From: Crocinitomix sp.
GTDB lineage: Bacteria; Bacteroidota; Bacteroidia; Flavobacteriales_D; Crocinitomicaceae
Length of the DNA: 8,650 nucleotides
NCBI GenBank assembly: GCA_020849935.1
Contig: JADZFJ010000417.1
Location: 1-8,650, forward strand
Direction: 5' to 3'
The translations under genes and the position numbers were made by a program. Of this stretch, positions 1 to 7,370 are shown one piece after another. The notes beneath the pieces are model-generated. The model was not told the origin of the DNA, did no database searches, and was given only the letters and a program-made list of their open reading frames with translations. The stretch's first letter is position 1. Every line of letters begins with the position of its first letter.

Positions 1-3000
1 AATGCCAACCAAAAGGAGATTGAAATTGTAGTGGAGGATTTTTCAAACGGACAATCAATTGGTACTTATAATTCAAAACAGACCAACGGAGATTATTTAA
101 TTACCTTTCCTAAAAGTGGAAAATACAACTTGAAAATCACTGTAAAGGGAAGTGAAAAAGTGCATAATTATACGGTTAATCTTCCTGCTTCGAATGAGTT
201 TAAGCCTTTAAAGCAAAGTATGACCTTGGAGTTGGATGGGAACAGCGCCGAGATTATTGTGGTTAAAGATCTGTTTTCAGAAGATTTTGATGATCCAAGT
301 GCAATCATGGCGGAGGTTTACCGTGAATTGTCGAAATTGGATCCAAATGCACAAGACTTTAATATTGATTCCTTGGACGCTATTCGGGTGGATAACAATG
401 TGTTTGTTGAGGCTGGTCTTGATCCTTTTATCACCAAAGAAGGACTTAGTTCACTTTTAGAAGATCAATTAGCCGATTTAAACCAAGCTAAAACCGAGAC
501 AGAAGATCAATTGAATATCGCCTACAATGTTGCGGTGGAAAAAAGTGATTTGGCCAACAGCAAAATGGTGGAATTAAATAAGGACTTGAAGGAAGCAGAA
601 AATACCTCCGATCCAAAAGAAAAAAATGCACTTCTTCTTGAAATCGCTAAAGAAAAAGAAGTCATTGAACAACTGAATAACGAAGCTCAAAGTTTAATTG
701 AATTTACAGAAGACATTGAAAAATCCCTGCTAGAAGCGCAACAAACAATTAATGAAACAGCGAATGTAAAATTAGAAGTTGACCAAAGTAATTCAGCCGA
801 CCGAAACGCATTAGCCTCCATTGTCGAAAAAAATGAAACCGTTTTAAAAGAGAATTTGAGTACCGATCCTACCAAATCAAATCCGGTTGATCAAGCTTTT
901 GAGAATGGAATCAAGGAACAAAAAGACATTCAAAATTTAAGTCTTGAAATCACTGATTTATCCAAACAAAAACGTGAATTAGAAGCTAAAAACACACAAT
1001 TTGAAAAGGACATCAGCCTTCTAAAAAAGGAAAAAGACATTGCGGTAATTCAAAGTAAAATCGATCAAAATAATTCAGAAATTGAAGTTTTGACCAAAAC
1101 AATCGACAGCAAAACGAAACAACTAAATACCCTGATAGCAGGTAATGAAACCGTTCGAAATGGGGTAGCCGCTGACATTGTTTTGAAAGACGAGTATAAT
1201 ACCGCCGAATACAAAAGTGACTTGACAAATCAGGAAAAAGCGAGCATCGAATCGAAAGTAAAAGACAATGATTTAAATGCAAATTTAGCCTTGGTGGATG
1301 AAGTGCTAGAGGAAAATAATGTATCCGCTTTTAACATAGATCTGTATGCAAATGATGAAGTCACCAGCAATTTTACCAAAGAGGATTGGAATGACGCAAT
1401 CGATAAAGAAACACAACGGTTGAACGAAGAAAAAAGTTTGGCTTCAAAAGAACGCCAATCACAAATTCAAGCTGAAATTGATAAGTTAGAAGAATTGCGC
1501 AAGGAAAAAACAGGTGCAACAGACGGAACATCTGAAGTGGATGTTACAACCATCAGTCCAGAAATTAAAGTTGAAGAGGTTTTACCAGATTATACCAAAA
1601 AATCGAACCAAATTCAGCAAATTGTAAGTGAGGTAGATCGACGAAAAGCGATTAACGAGTTGAATAATGAACTCTTGGTGGCCCTTGAAACTGAAAAACG
1701 GAAATTAGAAGAATTAATCGCACAAGAACCAAAAGCGAAAAACTTAGTGACCCGTCTTGAAAATTTAGAAAAATTGCAGACTAGTTTGGTGGAACAAAAT
1801 AAGAGTAACGAAGAGTGGATCGCACTCAACAGTGAAAATAAAACATATACCAAAGATGAGGTCATTGCCAGTTTAGATCCGCTGTATACAGATAAAATTC
1901 GTGAGGCAGATCAAATTACTGATCCCGACGAACGCACTAAAGAAATTACTTCGATTAATGAAAACATCCTTGAAAAAGGGAACGAACGAATTCAAGAATT
2001 GCAAGCAATTTTGTCGGATGACCCTGACAACGAAGCGGCAAAAGCCGAATTGGAATTCATGGAAACTTTTGTCGACGACGTTAAATCCACAAAAACTGAG
2101 TCGCTTGTTCCGATTAACACCATCGATGTAGAAAATTTGTCAGCTACTGTATTACCTTCGGATTTGGTTAAAAATTACGAGGAAAGACAAACGAAAATTC
2201 AAAGTATTCAAAATGAGAATGAGCGCAGAAAACAAGAAAACATCTTGAATCAAGAATTAATCAATGCGGCTAAAAAAGAGAAAATCGAATTAGAAAAACT
2301 GCTTGTTGAAAACCCTAAAAATAAAAACATTAGCAAACGAATCGAAACCTTAACCACACTTGAAAAAAACTATCAAAAAATAATTGATGAAAATGAGGAT
2401 TGGTTGGCAAATAATGCCTCCATCACCAGTGTCGCCGTTGATGAAAACTTGATCAAGGACCTCAATCCACAATATCAAGAAGAAATAAATCGCATTGAAG
2501 AAATAGAAGATCCAAAGGAAAACACGGAAGCCATTGAAAAATTAAATACGACCACCCTCAATAAAATTAACGATCGAATTGATGAATTAGATCAAGTGCT
2601 TGAACAAGATCCTGCCAACGAAGACGCTTTTCAAGAAAAAAAATCCCTCAATGAATTAGCTAAAATCATTGAAAAGAATCAAGATACACCTTTGTTAACA
2701 CCGCTCGAATTGGCAGCAGTAGATGTCAATCCAACAGAAAAAGAAATTTTTACGACCTATGAAAATGAGTTGGCAGAGATTGAGTCATCTAACAAATCTA
2801 CCGTTCAAAAGGAAAAAGACAAAATTGCCCTTAACCAAGAGTTGTTGATTAAAATTGAGAATGAGCTAAAAGCCACAAACGATCAGAAACAAATCACTCC
2901 AGATCAATTGGAACAGCTCAATGAAAGAGAGGCTAATTTAATTGTCTTAAAAGAAAAAATTGAAGGAGAGATTCGACAAAGCGAACAAATCATTGATGGA

Positions 3001-6000
3001 GCAGTGGCAAGCTCAGATCGCGCCCCAGCGACCATTGAAAGTTTAATGCCTGATTTTGAGAAAGATTTAGCTGAAATCAAAAATTCTGACAAATCTAACA
3101 AGGATAAATTGACGGAAGAAAGTCAATTAAATAAGACCTTACTTTCCGCCATCGAAGGGAAAACAACCTTATTGGAAAACGAATTAAAAGAAAATCCTGA
3201 AATGTCCGCCGCGATTACCAAAGAAATGATGGAATTGGGCAAACTAAAAGAAACAACTGAAGCGAAAATTGCAGATTTAACGAATCAAATCGCTGCCGAT
3301 AATAGTGCTGAAACGGCAAGCCGCCCAATCATTTCTGTGGGAGCTTTAATGCCAGATTATCAATCAAAAATTACAGACATTAGAAATGGAAGCGGCACAG
3401 ATATTGAAAAAATGCAACGTGAAAATGAACTCAGTGTCAACCTAATAAAATTAGTCGATCAAAAAATCGTTGCTTTGAAACAAGAAAAGAGCCAAAATCC
3501 AGAATTGACCTCCGTTATTGACCAAGAAATTGCAAAATTGGAAGATATCAAACGTTCGACTCAAAACTCAATTGCGATTAACAAAGATCAAATTTCACAA
3601 TTACAAGCGGCCAATCCAAACCGACCTGAAATAACCATCGGGGCATTAATGTCAGATTTTGAATCAAAAATGAACGCAATTGATCAAAGTCCAGCCAATG
3701 AGGTAGATAAATTGACCCGTAAAAATGAGTTAAACCAAAAGCTCATTCAAGCCATTGAGGCCAAAATCGAAGCTGTTCAAGAAGAATGGGAAGAAGACCC
3801 GAACAATGGAGCATCGTATAGCCAAGACATTGGAAAACTGGAAGAATTAAAAGAATCTAAATTAAACGAAATCGCTGAAAACAATGAAAAATTAACCAGT
3901 TTACAAGCTGGAAATATTGATATTGCGAGTTTAAATACCCTCGATTTTAAAACAGAAGAAGGCAAAGAAGCTTTAGTGGAATTTGAACGAGAATTATCAG
4001 AAATTAAAGAAATAGAGGCTGAAATAATTCGTACTAAAGAAGAATTGAATGCATCCGACAATCCAAAGGATAAAGAGAAAACACAAAAACAACTCGATAA
4101 TTTAACTGCAACCAAAGCGGAAATCGAAAATAAGGTGATCGAAGGATTGGCTGCAGCAAATACAGCAGAGGTATCGGTAGCTAAAACTAATTTGGTAGAT
4201 GATAAAGCCTTAACTCAGAACTCGACGGCAGTGGATAATATGGGCCTTGCCGATTTGCGTTCAAAAGCAGAAGAGAATTTAAAATTGGCAGATCAAAAAA
4301 TGAAACAAGCCAATACCTTGCGAACGGAAGCGGAAAATGAAAAAGATCCTTTGATCGCCAATGATAAATTAAAAACGGCATTTCAATTAGAGAAAGAAGC
4401 AATTGCTTTGACCGAAGAAGCAGGACGCATTTATGAAACCCTTCGTGTGGCAACCGTTTATGACAATACTTCAGAAGTTGTTTTAAGTGTTCCTGAAAAT
4501 GTTTCAGAAAGACAATCCTCAGCGCTAATGGATGAAGCGGATGCTTTGCGAGCCGAAGCACGAACAAATTTTGAGCGCGCCAATGTTTTGAGAGACAGCA
4601 GTGCAACGGTCAAGAAAAAGAATCAAGCAGCGATTTTGGAAGAAGCGGCCAAATTTGAAGCAAAAGGGAACGATTTACAATCACAAGCGGATGAAATCGA
4701 GGAGCGGGCAGAAATTTTGAAAGCGGAAGAAGATCTTGTTCAAGCGAATTCGATCGGGGAGGTGAAAACCCAAGTGGATGGAACCACTGCCGAAAAGGTG
4801 GCTGCTTCGGAGGTTTATAAAAATTATATCCAAGTTAAAAATGAAGGAGATAAATTCTACATTGACGCGTTAGCGGTGGATGAACAAATCGAAAAGTTGG
4901 AACTTAGTCGCAACAATCGAATTAAAATTATAGAGGATAAAAATCCAGGAGAAGACCCTACCAGTTTGATTAACGAAGACGAAGAATTGGCCGAACTTCA
5001 AGCTGAAATCGATTCACTAAAAGCCATCCAGCGAAAATTAAGAGATCAAGCCCTTGCAAAATATGCCATGGCCAAAGAAATATTAGATCAACAAGACGAA
5101 GCAACCCAAGCGCATATTAAATTGATGGAACAAGAGGATGTAAAATATTATAAGAAAGCTCCACTTGCAAATGTCGATTTTGAAATTCCTGATGTGATTG
5201 AAACGGATATTTTTAGAACCACCGAAGTGGCAGTATATTCCGAAGAAGCAAGAATTCCTGTGAGCGCAAAACAACCAAGCGGATTGGTGTATAAGGTTCA
5301 AGTAGGTGCCTTTAGAAATCCGTTACCACAAGATCACTTTAAAGATTTTGCGCCAATTTCGGGTGAATTACTCAACAATGGAATCACGCGATACATGGTG
5401 GGTTATTTCACCAAATTTGATGCGGCCAATGGGGCAAAAACCCAAGTAAATGGAATTGGGTATGCAGACGCTTTTGTGGTTGCTTATTGTAATGGTGAAC
5501 GAATTACAGTTGATCGTGCAAAACAAATTGAAGCTGGGTTGATTGCCTGTGATGGAACTACTATTCAATCGCAACAAGATTTATTGACAATCAACAATAC
5601 CAACAATACGAACAACACCAATAATACCAACAATACTAACAACACCAATAATACCAACAATACCAACAACACTAATAATACAAACAACACGAACAATACC
5701 AATAACACTAATAACACCAATAACACCAACGCAACCAATAACACAAATGCAACCAACGCAAGCGAGGATCAAAGTAATCGCTTAAACATTCGTCCTACGA
5801 CTGAAGAAGAACGTCAATTGGCATCCTATTATACTTCTGTTCCGAATGCGGCAAAAGCAAATCAGGTGGAGATTATCAAAGGCTTGTTTTTTACAGTTCA
5901 AATTGGGGTTTACTCTAAACCAGTTCCAAATTCGGCCTTGTTTAATATTCAACCATTAAACAGCCAACGAACAGAAAGTGGCTTCGTTCGCTATTCGACA

Positions 6001-6891
6001 GGGATTTTTGTTTCCGAAGCTGATGCGACAAAACGTAAAAATGAGGTTGTTCAAATTGGTGTAACCGATGCTTTTGTGACGGCCTATTTTAACGGAGAAC
6101 GAATTACGATCGAACAAGCAAAGGCGATTTTAGCGCGTGAAGGAAATTCAGTATTGCTCGGTCAGCCGCCAGTAGAAACGGTTAATGTTGCAGAAGTGGA
6201 TACAGTGGAGGTTGAAAATCCGGATGAAAATCCAACTGAAACGGCAGCGCCAATCTATTTTAAAGAAGGTTTATATTACCGTTTATTGATTGGAGTTTAC
6301 GATGAGGCAATTCCAGGCGAATACGCGATTTTGATTTTACAAGAAGAAGAAATGTTTGAAACCGAAGTAGATGAAGACGGTCGTACCATTTTATTCACCA
6401 ACAAAATCGAATCGTACGATGAAATGACCGAACGAATTGTCGAATTAAGTGATTTAGGAATCGAAGATTTAGACTTGGTGACTTATTATAAATACGACAT
6501 TATTCCATTCGAGGAAGGAGAAAAAATCAGAAAAGGCGAGCCAATCGATGAATTACACCCTTATCAAGAAATCCAAGGAATTGGCACTAATGAATTTGTG
6601 TACAACAAAGAGGCGGTCTATTTCAAAATAAAATTAGGATTGTTCGAAGATAAAATACCGTCAGATTTTACAAACTTATTACTTTTGTATGAGGAAGAAG
6701 AAAATATTAGCAAAGAAGAAACCATCGATGATGAAATTATTTTCTACACCGGAAGCATCGAAACGTTTGAAGCAGCTGAATTAAAAAGAAATGACTTAAT
6801 TTCAAAAGGATTTGATCGAGCAGTAATTGTTGCCTATCACAAGTTTGATGAAATTTCAATTGAAAAAGCAAAAGAAATATTAGGAGAATAA
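1..6891 (+). CDS. Giant coiled-coil repeat protein with four C-terminal SPOR-like domains (5' end outside window)
   Basis: The frame is open from base 1 (NANQKEIEIVVEDF...) to TAA at 6889-6891, giving 2,296 residues. The GTG at 31 lies inside a conserved-looking beta domain and is an unlikely start, so the gene is 5'-partial. Domains in order: a beta-type module (about 1-290) resembling the carboxypeptidase-regulatory-like modules in Bacteroidetes PD40/OmpA-type proteins; a Glu/Lys/Asn-rich helical region (about 445-5130) that holds tandem repeats of about 98 residues (about 1561-4150) and a second helical repeat block (4243-4719); SPOR-like domain 1 (5281-5541); an Asn-Asn-Thr linker (5593-5763); and SPOR-like domains 2-4 (5878-6888). 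SPOR domains are known to bind peptidoglycan, so a periplasmic or outer-membrane-associated structural or tethering role is inferred. The N-terminus, with any signal peptide or PD40/TPR region, is not visible. I cannot assign a gene name. Only two Cys were found, both within or just after SPOR-like domain 1. clpS follows after 10 bases. Confidence 0.95.
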   Translation, partial: NANQKEIEIVVEDFSNGQSIGTYNSKQTNGDYLITFPKSGKYNLKITVKGSEKVHNYTVNLPASNEFKPLKQSMTLELDGNSAEIIVVKDLFSEDFDDPSAIMAEVYRELSKLDPNAQDFNIDSLDAIRVDNNVFVEAGLDPFITKEGLSSLLEDQLADLNQAKTETEDQLNIAYNVAVEKSDLANSKMVELNKDLKEAENTSDPKEKNALLLEIAKEKEVIEQLNNEAQSLIEFTEDIEKSLLEAQQTINETANVKLEVDQSNSADRNALASIVEKNETVLKENLSTDPTKSNPVDQAFENGIKEQKDIQNLSLEITDLSKQKRELEAKNTQFEKDISLLKKEKDIAVIQSKIDQNNSEIEVLTKTIDSKTKQLNTLIAGNETVRNGVAADIVLKDEYNTAEYKSDLTNQEKASIESKVKDNDLNANLALVDEVLEENNVSAFNIDLYANDEVTSNFTKEDWNDAIDKETQRLNEEKSLASKERQSQIQAEIDKLEELRKEKTGATDGTSEVDVTTISPEIKVEEVLPDYTKKSNQIQQIVSEVDRRKAINELNNELLVALETEKRKLEELIAQEPKAKNLVTRLENLEKLQTSLVEQNKSNEEWIALNSENKTYTKDEVIASLDPLYTDKIREADQITDPDERTKEITSINENILEKGNERIQELQAILSDDPDNEAAKAELEFMETFVDDVKSTKTESLVPINTIDVENLSATVLPSDLVKNYEERQTKIQSIQNENERRKQENILNQELINAAKKEKIELEKLLVENPKNKNISKRIETLTTLEKNYQKIIDENEDWLANNASITSVAVDENLIKDLNPQYQEEINRIEEIEDPKENTEAIEKLNTTTLNKINDRIDELDQVLEQDPANEDAFQEKKSLNELAKIIEKNQDTPLLTPLELAAVDVNPTEKEIFTTYENELAEIESSNKSTVQKEKDKIALNQELLIKIENELKATNDQKQITPDQLEQLNEREANLIVLKEKIEGEIRQSEQIIDGAVASSDRAPATIESLMPDFEKDLAEIKNSDKSNKDKLTEESQLNKTLLSAIEGKTTLLENELKENPEMSAAITKEMMELGKLKETTEAKIADLTNQIAADNSAETASRPIISVGALMPDYQSKITDIRNGSGTDIEKMQRENELSVNLIKLVDQKIVALKQEKSQNPELTSVIDQEIAKLEDIKRSTQNSIAINKDQISQLQAANPNRPEITIGALMSDFESKMNAIDQSPANEVDKLTRKNELNQKLIQAIEAKIEAVQEEWEEDPNNGASYSQDIGKLEELKESKLNEIAENNEKLTSLQAGNIDIASLNTLDFKTEEGKEALVEFERELSEIKEIEAEIIRTKEELNASDNPKDKEKTQKQLDNLTATKAEIENKVIEGLAAANTAEVSVAKTNLVDDKALTQNSTAVDNMGLADLRSKAEENLKLADQKMKQANTLRTEAENEKDPLIANDKLKTAFQLEKEAIALTEEAGRIYETLRVATVYDNTSEVVLSVPENVSERQSSALMDEADALRAEARTNFERANVLRDSSATVKKKNQAAILEEAAKFEAKGNDLQSQADEIEERAEILKAEEDLVQANSIGEVKTQVDGTTAEKVAASEVYKNYIQVKNEGDKFYIDALAVDEQIEKLELSRNNRIKIIEDKNPGEDPTSLINEDEELAELQAEIDSLKAIQRKLRDQALAKYAMAKEILDQQDEATQAHIKLMEQEDVKYYKKAPLANVDFEIPDVIETDIFRTTEVAVYSEEARIPVSAKQPSGLVYKVQVGAFRNPLPQDHFKDFAPISGELLNNGITRYMVGYFTKFDAANGAKTQVNGIGYADAFVVAYCNGERITVDRAKQIEAGLIACDGTTIQSQQDLLTINNTNNTNNTNNTNNTNNTNNTNNTNNTNNTNNTNNTNNTNNTNNTNATNNTNATNASEDQSNRLNIRPTTEEERQLASYYTSVPNAAKANQVEIIKGLFFTVQIGVYSKPVPNSALFNIQPLNSQRTESGFVRYSTGIFVSEADATKRKNEVVQIGVTDAFVTAYFNGERITIEQAKAILAREGNSVLLGQPPVETVNVAEVDTVEVENPDENPTETAAPIYFKEGLYYRLLIGVYDEAIPGEYAILILQEEEMFETEVDEDGRTILFTNKIESYDEMTERIVELSDLGIEDLDLVTYYKYDIIPFEEGEKIRKGEPIDELHPYQEIQGIGTNEFVYNKEAVYFKIKLGLFEDKIPSDFTNLLLLYEEEENISKEETIDDEIIFYTGSIETFEAAELKRNDLISKGFDRAVIVAYHKFDEISIEKAKEILGE
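1561..4150 (+). repeat. Tandem array of at least eight ~98-residue helical repeats in the giant protein
   Basis: Each unit begins with a motif close to L-(M/x)-P-D-(Y/F)-x-x-K-(I/L). About 23-25 residues later comes L-N-x-x-L-(L/I), and later still a Leu-rich helix, often with a D-P or N-P break between. The anchor aromatic residue falls at nucleotides 1591, 1885, 2176, 2473, 2758, 3055, 3358 and 3658, so spacings are 98, 97, 99, 95, 99, 101 and 100 residues. A ninth, degenerate unit is anchored near 3982. A possible diverged unit lies upstream, near 1210. Units 1+2 and 3+4 also match as a double-length repeat: units 1 and 3 both end in E-(E/D)-W-(I/L)-A. Units 6-8 share an A/S-L-M-(P/S)-D start and look like the newest copies. 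The repeats are Glu/Lys-rich and probably form helical hairpins of a rod. I do not recognise the family. Confidence 0.85.
4243..4719 (+). repeat. Pair of ~67-residue helical repeats rich in Ala, Glu and Leu
   Basis: Two segments of 67 residues each, 4243-4443 and 4519-4719, align with one another. Both carry an A-N-x-L-R motif (QANTLRTEAE and RANVLRDSSA), preceded by L-(R/M)-x-x-A and followed by a helix with E-A-x-x-(L/F)-x-x-(E/K)-A. They differ from the ~98-residue units by their Ala content and spacing. A looser helical segment continues to about 5130, just before the SPOR-like region. They are probably a TPR-like or coiled-coil helical spacer; the similarity was judged by eye. Confidence 0.55.
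5281..6888 (+). repeat. Four SPOR-like domains at the C-terminus of the giant protein
   Basis: Domain 1 (5281-5541) has VYKVQVGAFRNPLPQ, then T-R-Y-M-V-G-Y-F, A-D-A-F-V-V-A-Y and a closing N-G-E-R-I-T-V helix. Domain 2 (5878-6138) repeats the pattern: FTVQIGVYSKPVP, V-R-Y-S-T-G-I-F, T-D-A-F-V-T-A-Y, N-G-E-R-I-T-I. Domains 3 (6253-6540) and 4 (6601-6888) keep the first strand (YYRLLIGVYDEAIP, YFKIKLGLFEDKIP) and a final V-(T/A)-Y-(Y/H)-K strand, but the middle is highly acidic and the R-Y-x-x-G core is replaced. SPOR domains bind glycan strands of peptidoglycan. Domains 1 and 2 fit that, while 3 and 4 have probably diverged in role. Confidence 0.75.
5593..5763 (+). repeat. Asn-Asn-Thr repeat linker, (NNT)15 followed by NAT-NNT-NAT-NAS
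   Basis: Fifteen uninterrupted Asn-Asn-Thr triads occupy 5593-5727. They are followed by Asn-Ala-Thr, Asn-Asn-Thr, Asn-Ala-Thr and Asn-Ala-Ser up to 5763. The nine-base unit varies freely at third positions (AAC/AAT and ACC/ACG/ACT/ACA), yet the amino acid pattern is exact. The linker joins SPOR-like domains 1 and 2 and should be a flexible hydrophilic spacer. Apparent antisense reading frames across it are by-products of the repeat, giving Val/Leu-rich peptides. Confidence 0.95.
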
Positions 6892-6901
6892 ACTATTAAA
6901 A

Positions 6902-7177
6902 ATGAGTACAGAAGTTGAATTTGATGAAAAGGTTTCCGTTAATTCGAAAACAGATCTAAGTAAAAATTTGGTCATCTACAATGACGATTTTAATACGTTT
7001 GAACATGTAATCGATTCGTTGATTAAAGTTTGTAAACACGAACACATTCAAGCCGAACAATGCACATGGATCATTCATTACAACGGAAAATGCGCTGTAA
7101 AAGAAGGTGATATGGATGATTTATTGCCAATGAGAAGAGCCTTAAGCGAACGAGGAATAGACGCAAAAATTCATTAA
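6902..7177 (+). CDS. clpS: ATP-dependent Clp protease adaptor ClpS
   Basis: This is a complete 91-residue protein, the usual size for ClpS. ClpS is a small cytoplasmic adaptor that binds proteins with destabilising N-terminal residues and hands them to the ClpA (or ClpC) unfoldase of the ClpP protease. The ClpS core runs from about residue 22 to 91. It contains V-I-Y-N-D-D-F at 24-30, whose Asn27, Asp28 and Asp29 match the N-degron pocket residues N34/D35/D36 of E. coli ClpS, and I-H-Y-N-G-K at 58-63, whose His59 matches E. coli His66. The first ~20 residues are a variable extension of the kind that regulates ClpA. The position matching the E. coli gate residue Met40 is Phe33. The ATG at 6902 is the only sensible start. 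An AGGAG at 6882-6886 lies too far upstream for a normal Shine-Dalgarno site, and the start is preceded by an A-rich stretch. It lies 10 bases after the giant gene and is probably transcribed with it. Confidence 0.95.
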   Translation: MSTEVEFDEKVSVNSKTDLSKNLVIYNDDFNTFEHVIDSLIKVCKHEHIQAEQCTWIIHYNGKCAVKEGDMDDLLPMRRALSERGIDAKIH

Positions 7178-7212
7178 ACCAAACTTTCTCGCCCTTCACA
7201 ACAGTTTTTCCA

Positions 7213-7250
7213 TTTTTTTCTCGCCAATTAAAAAAAATAATGTAATTTTG
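7213..7250 (+). promoter_or_regulatory. Bacteroidetes-type promoter of the tRNA-Arg gene
   Basis: TAATTTTG at 7243-7250 matches the Bacteroidetes -7 consensus TAnnTTTG exactly and sits 10 bases before the mature tRNA 5' end, which leaves room for a very short leader. The -33 element is poor; a T-run ending TTTC (7213-7220) is at about the right distance. The A-tract between them (7230-7237) is typical of a strong promoter. Confidence 0.7.
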
Positions 7251-7260
7251 CACCACAATT

Positions 7261-7334
7261 GGCTTCGTAGCTCAACTGACTAGAGTACTTGATTACGGCT
7301 CAAGAGGTTCTAGGTTTGAATCCTAGCGAGGTCA
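7261..7334 (+). tRNA. tRNA-Arg (anticodon ACG), with an unusual elbow
   Basis: A full cloverleaf can be drawn. The acceptor stem pairs 7261-7267 with 7327-7333, including wobble pairs 2-71 and 4-69. The D stem is 7270-7273/7283-7286. The anticodon stem 7288-7292/7300-7304 is perfect, with loop TTACGGC and anticodon ACG at 7295-7297. The variable loop is AGGTT. The T stem 7310-7314/7322-7326 is perfect, with loop TTTGAAT. The discriminator is A at 7334 and CCA is not encoded. ACG, normally edited to ICG by TadA, reads CGU/CGC/CGA. Nearly invariant positions differ: 19 is A instead of G, 56 is U instead of C, and 20 is C where the Arg identity base A20 is expected. All stems are intact, so I call it functional, but a diverged paralogue is possible. 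Confidence 0.9.
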
Positions 7335-7335
7335 C

Positions 7336-7370
7336 AAAAAAAGTCCAGCACGTATGTGCCGGACTTTTTT
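7336..7370 (+). terminator. Rho-independent terminator after tRNA-Arg
   Basis: GTCC-A-GCAC (7343-7351) pairs with GTGC-C-GGAC (7356-7364) around the loop GTAT, with one internal A/C mismatch, and is followed by six T residues (7365-7370). A run of seven A residues precedes the stem, so the structure could also terminate transcripts from the minus strand. Confidence 0.9.

Noticed and set aside
31..33. GTG at 31 as start codon of the giant protein
   Set aside because: The frame is open upstream to base 1 and the GTG falls inside a beta domain; there is no signal peptide or upstream promoter. The gene most likely starts outside the window.
4187..4606. 139-codon minus-strand ORF
   Set aside because: It lies wholly opposite the giant gene, and its product shows no motif or plausible composition; an antisense shadow.
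5565..5772. Minus-strand ORFs encoding Val/Leu-rich, membrane-like peptides
   Set aside because: They are the antisense reading of the Asn-Asn-Thr repeat, which automatically yields hydrophobic residues; no independent start signal or family match.
7211..7238. T-tract and A-tract after clpS as an intrinsic terminator
   Set aside because: The only possible stem is T-run against A-run without a GC core or following T-run; the A-tract is better explained as part of the tRNA promoter.
7310..7334. tRNA 3' end as an integration attachment site
   Set aside because: No downstream copy of the tRNA 3' end was found in the window and there is no integrase gene.
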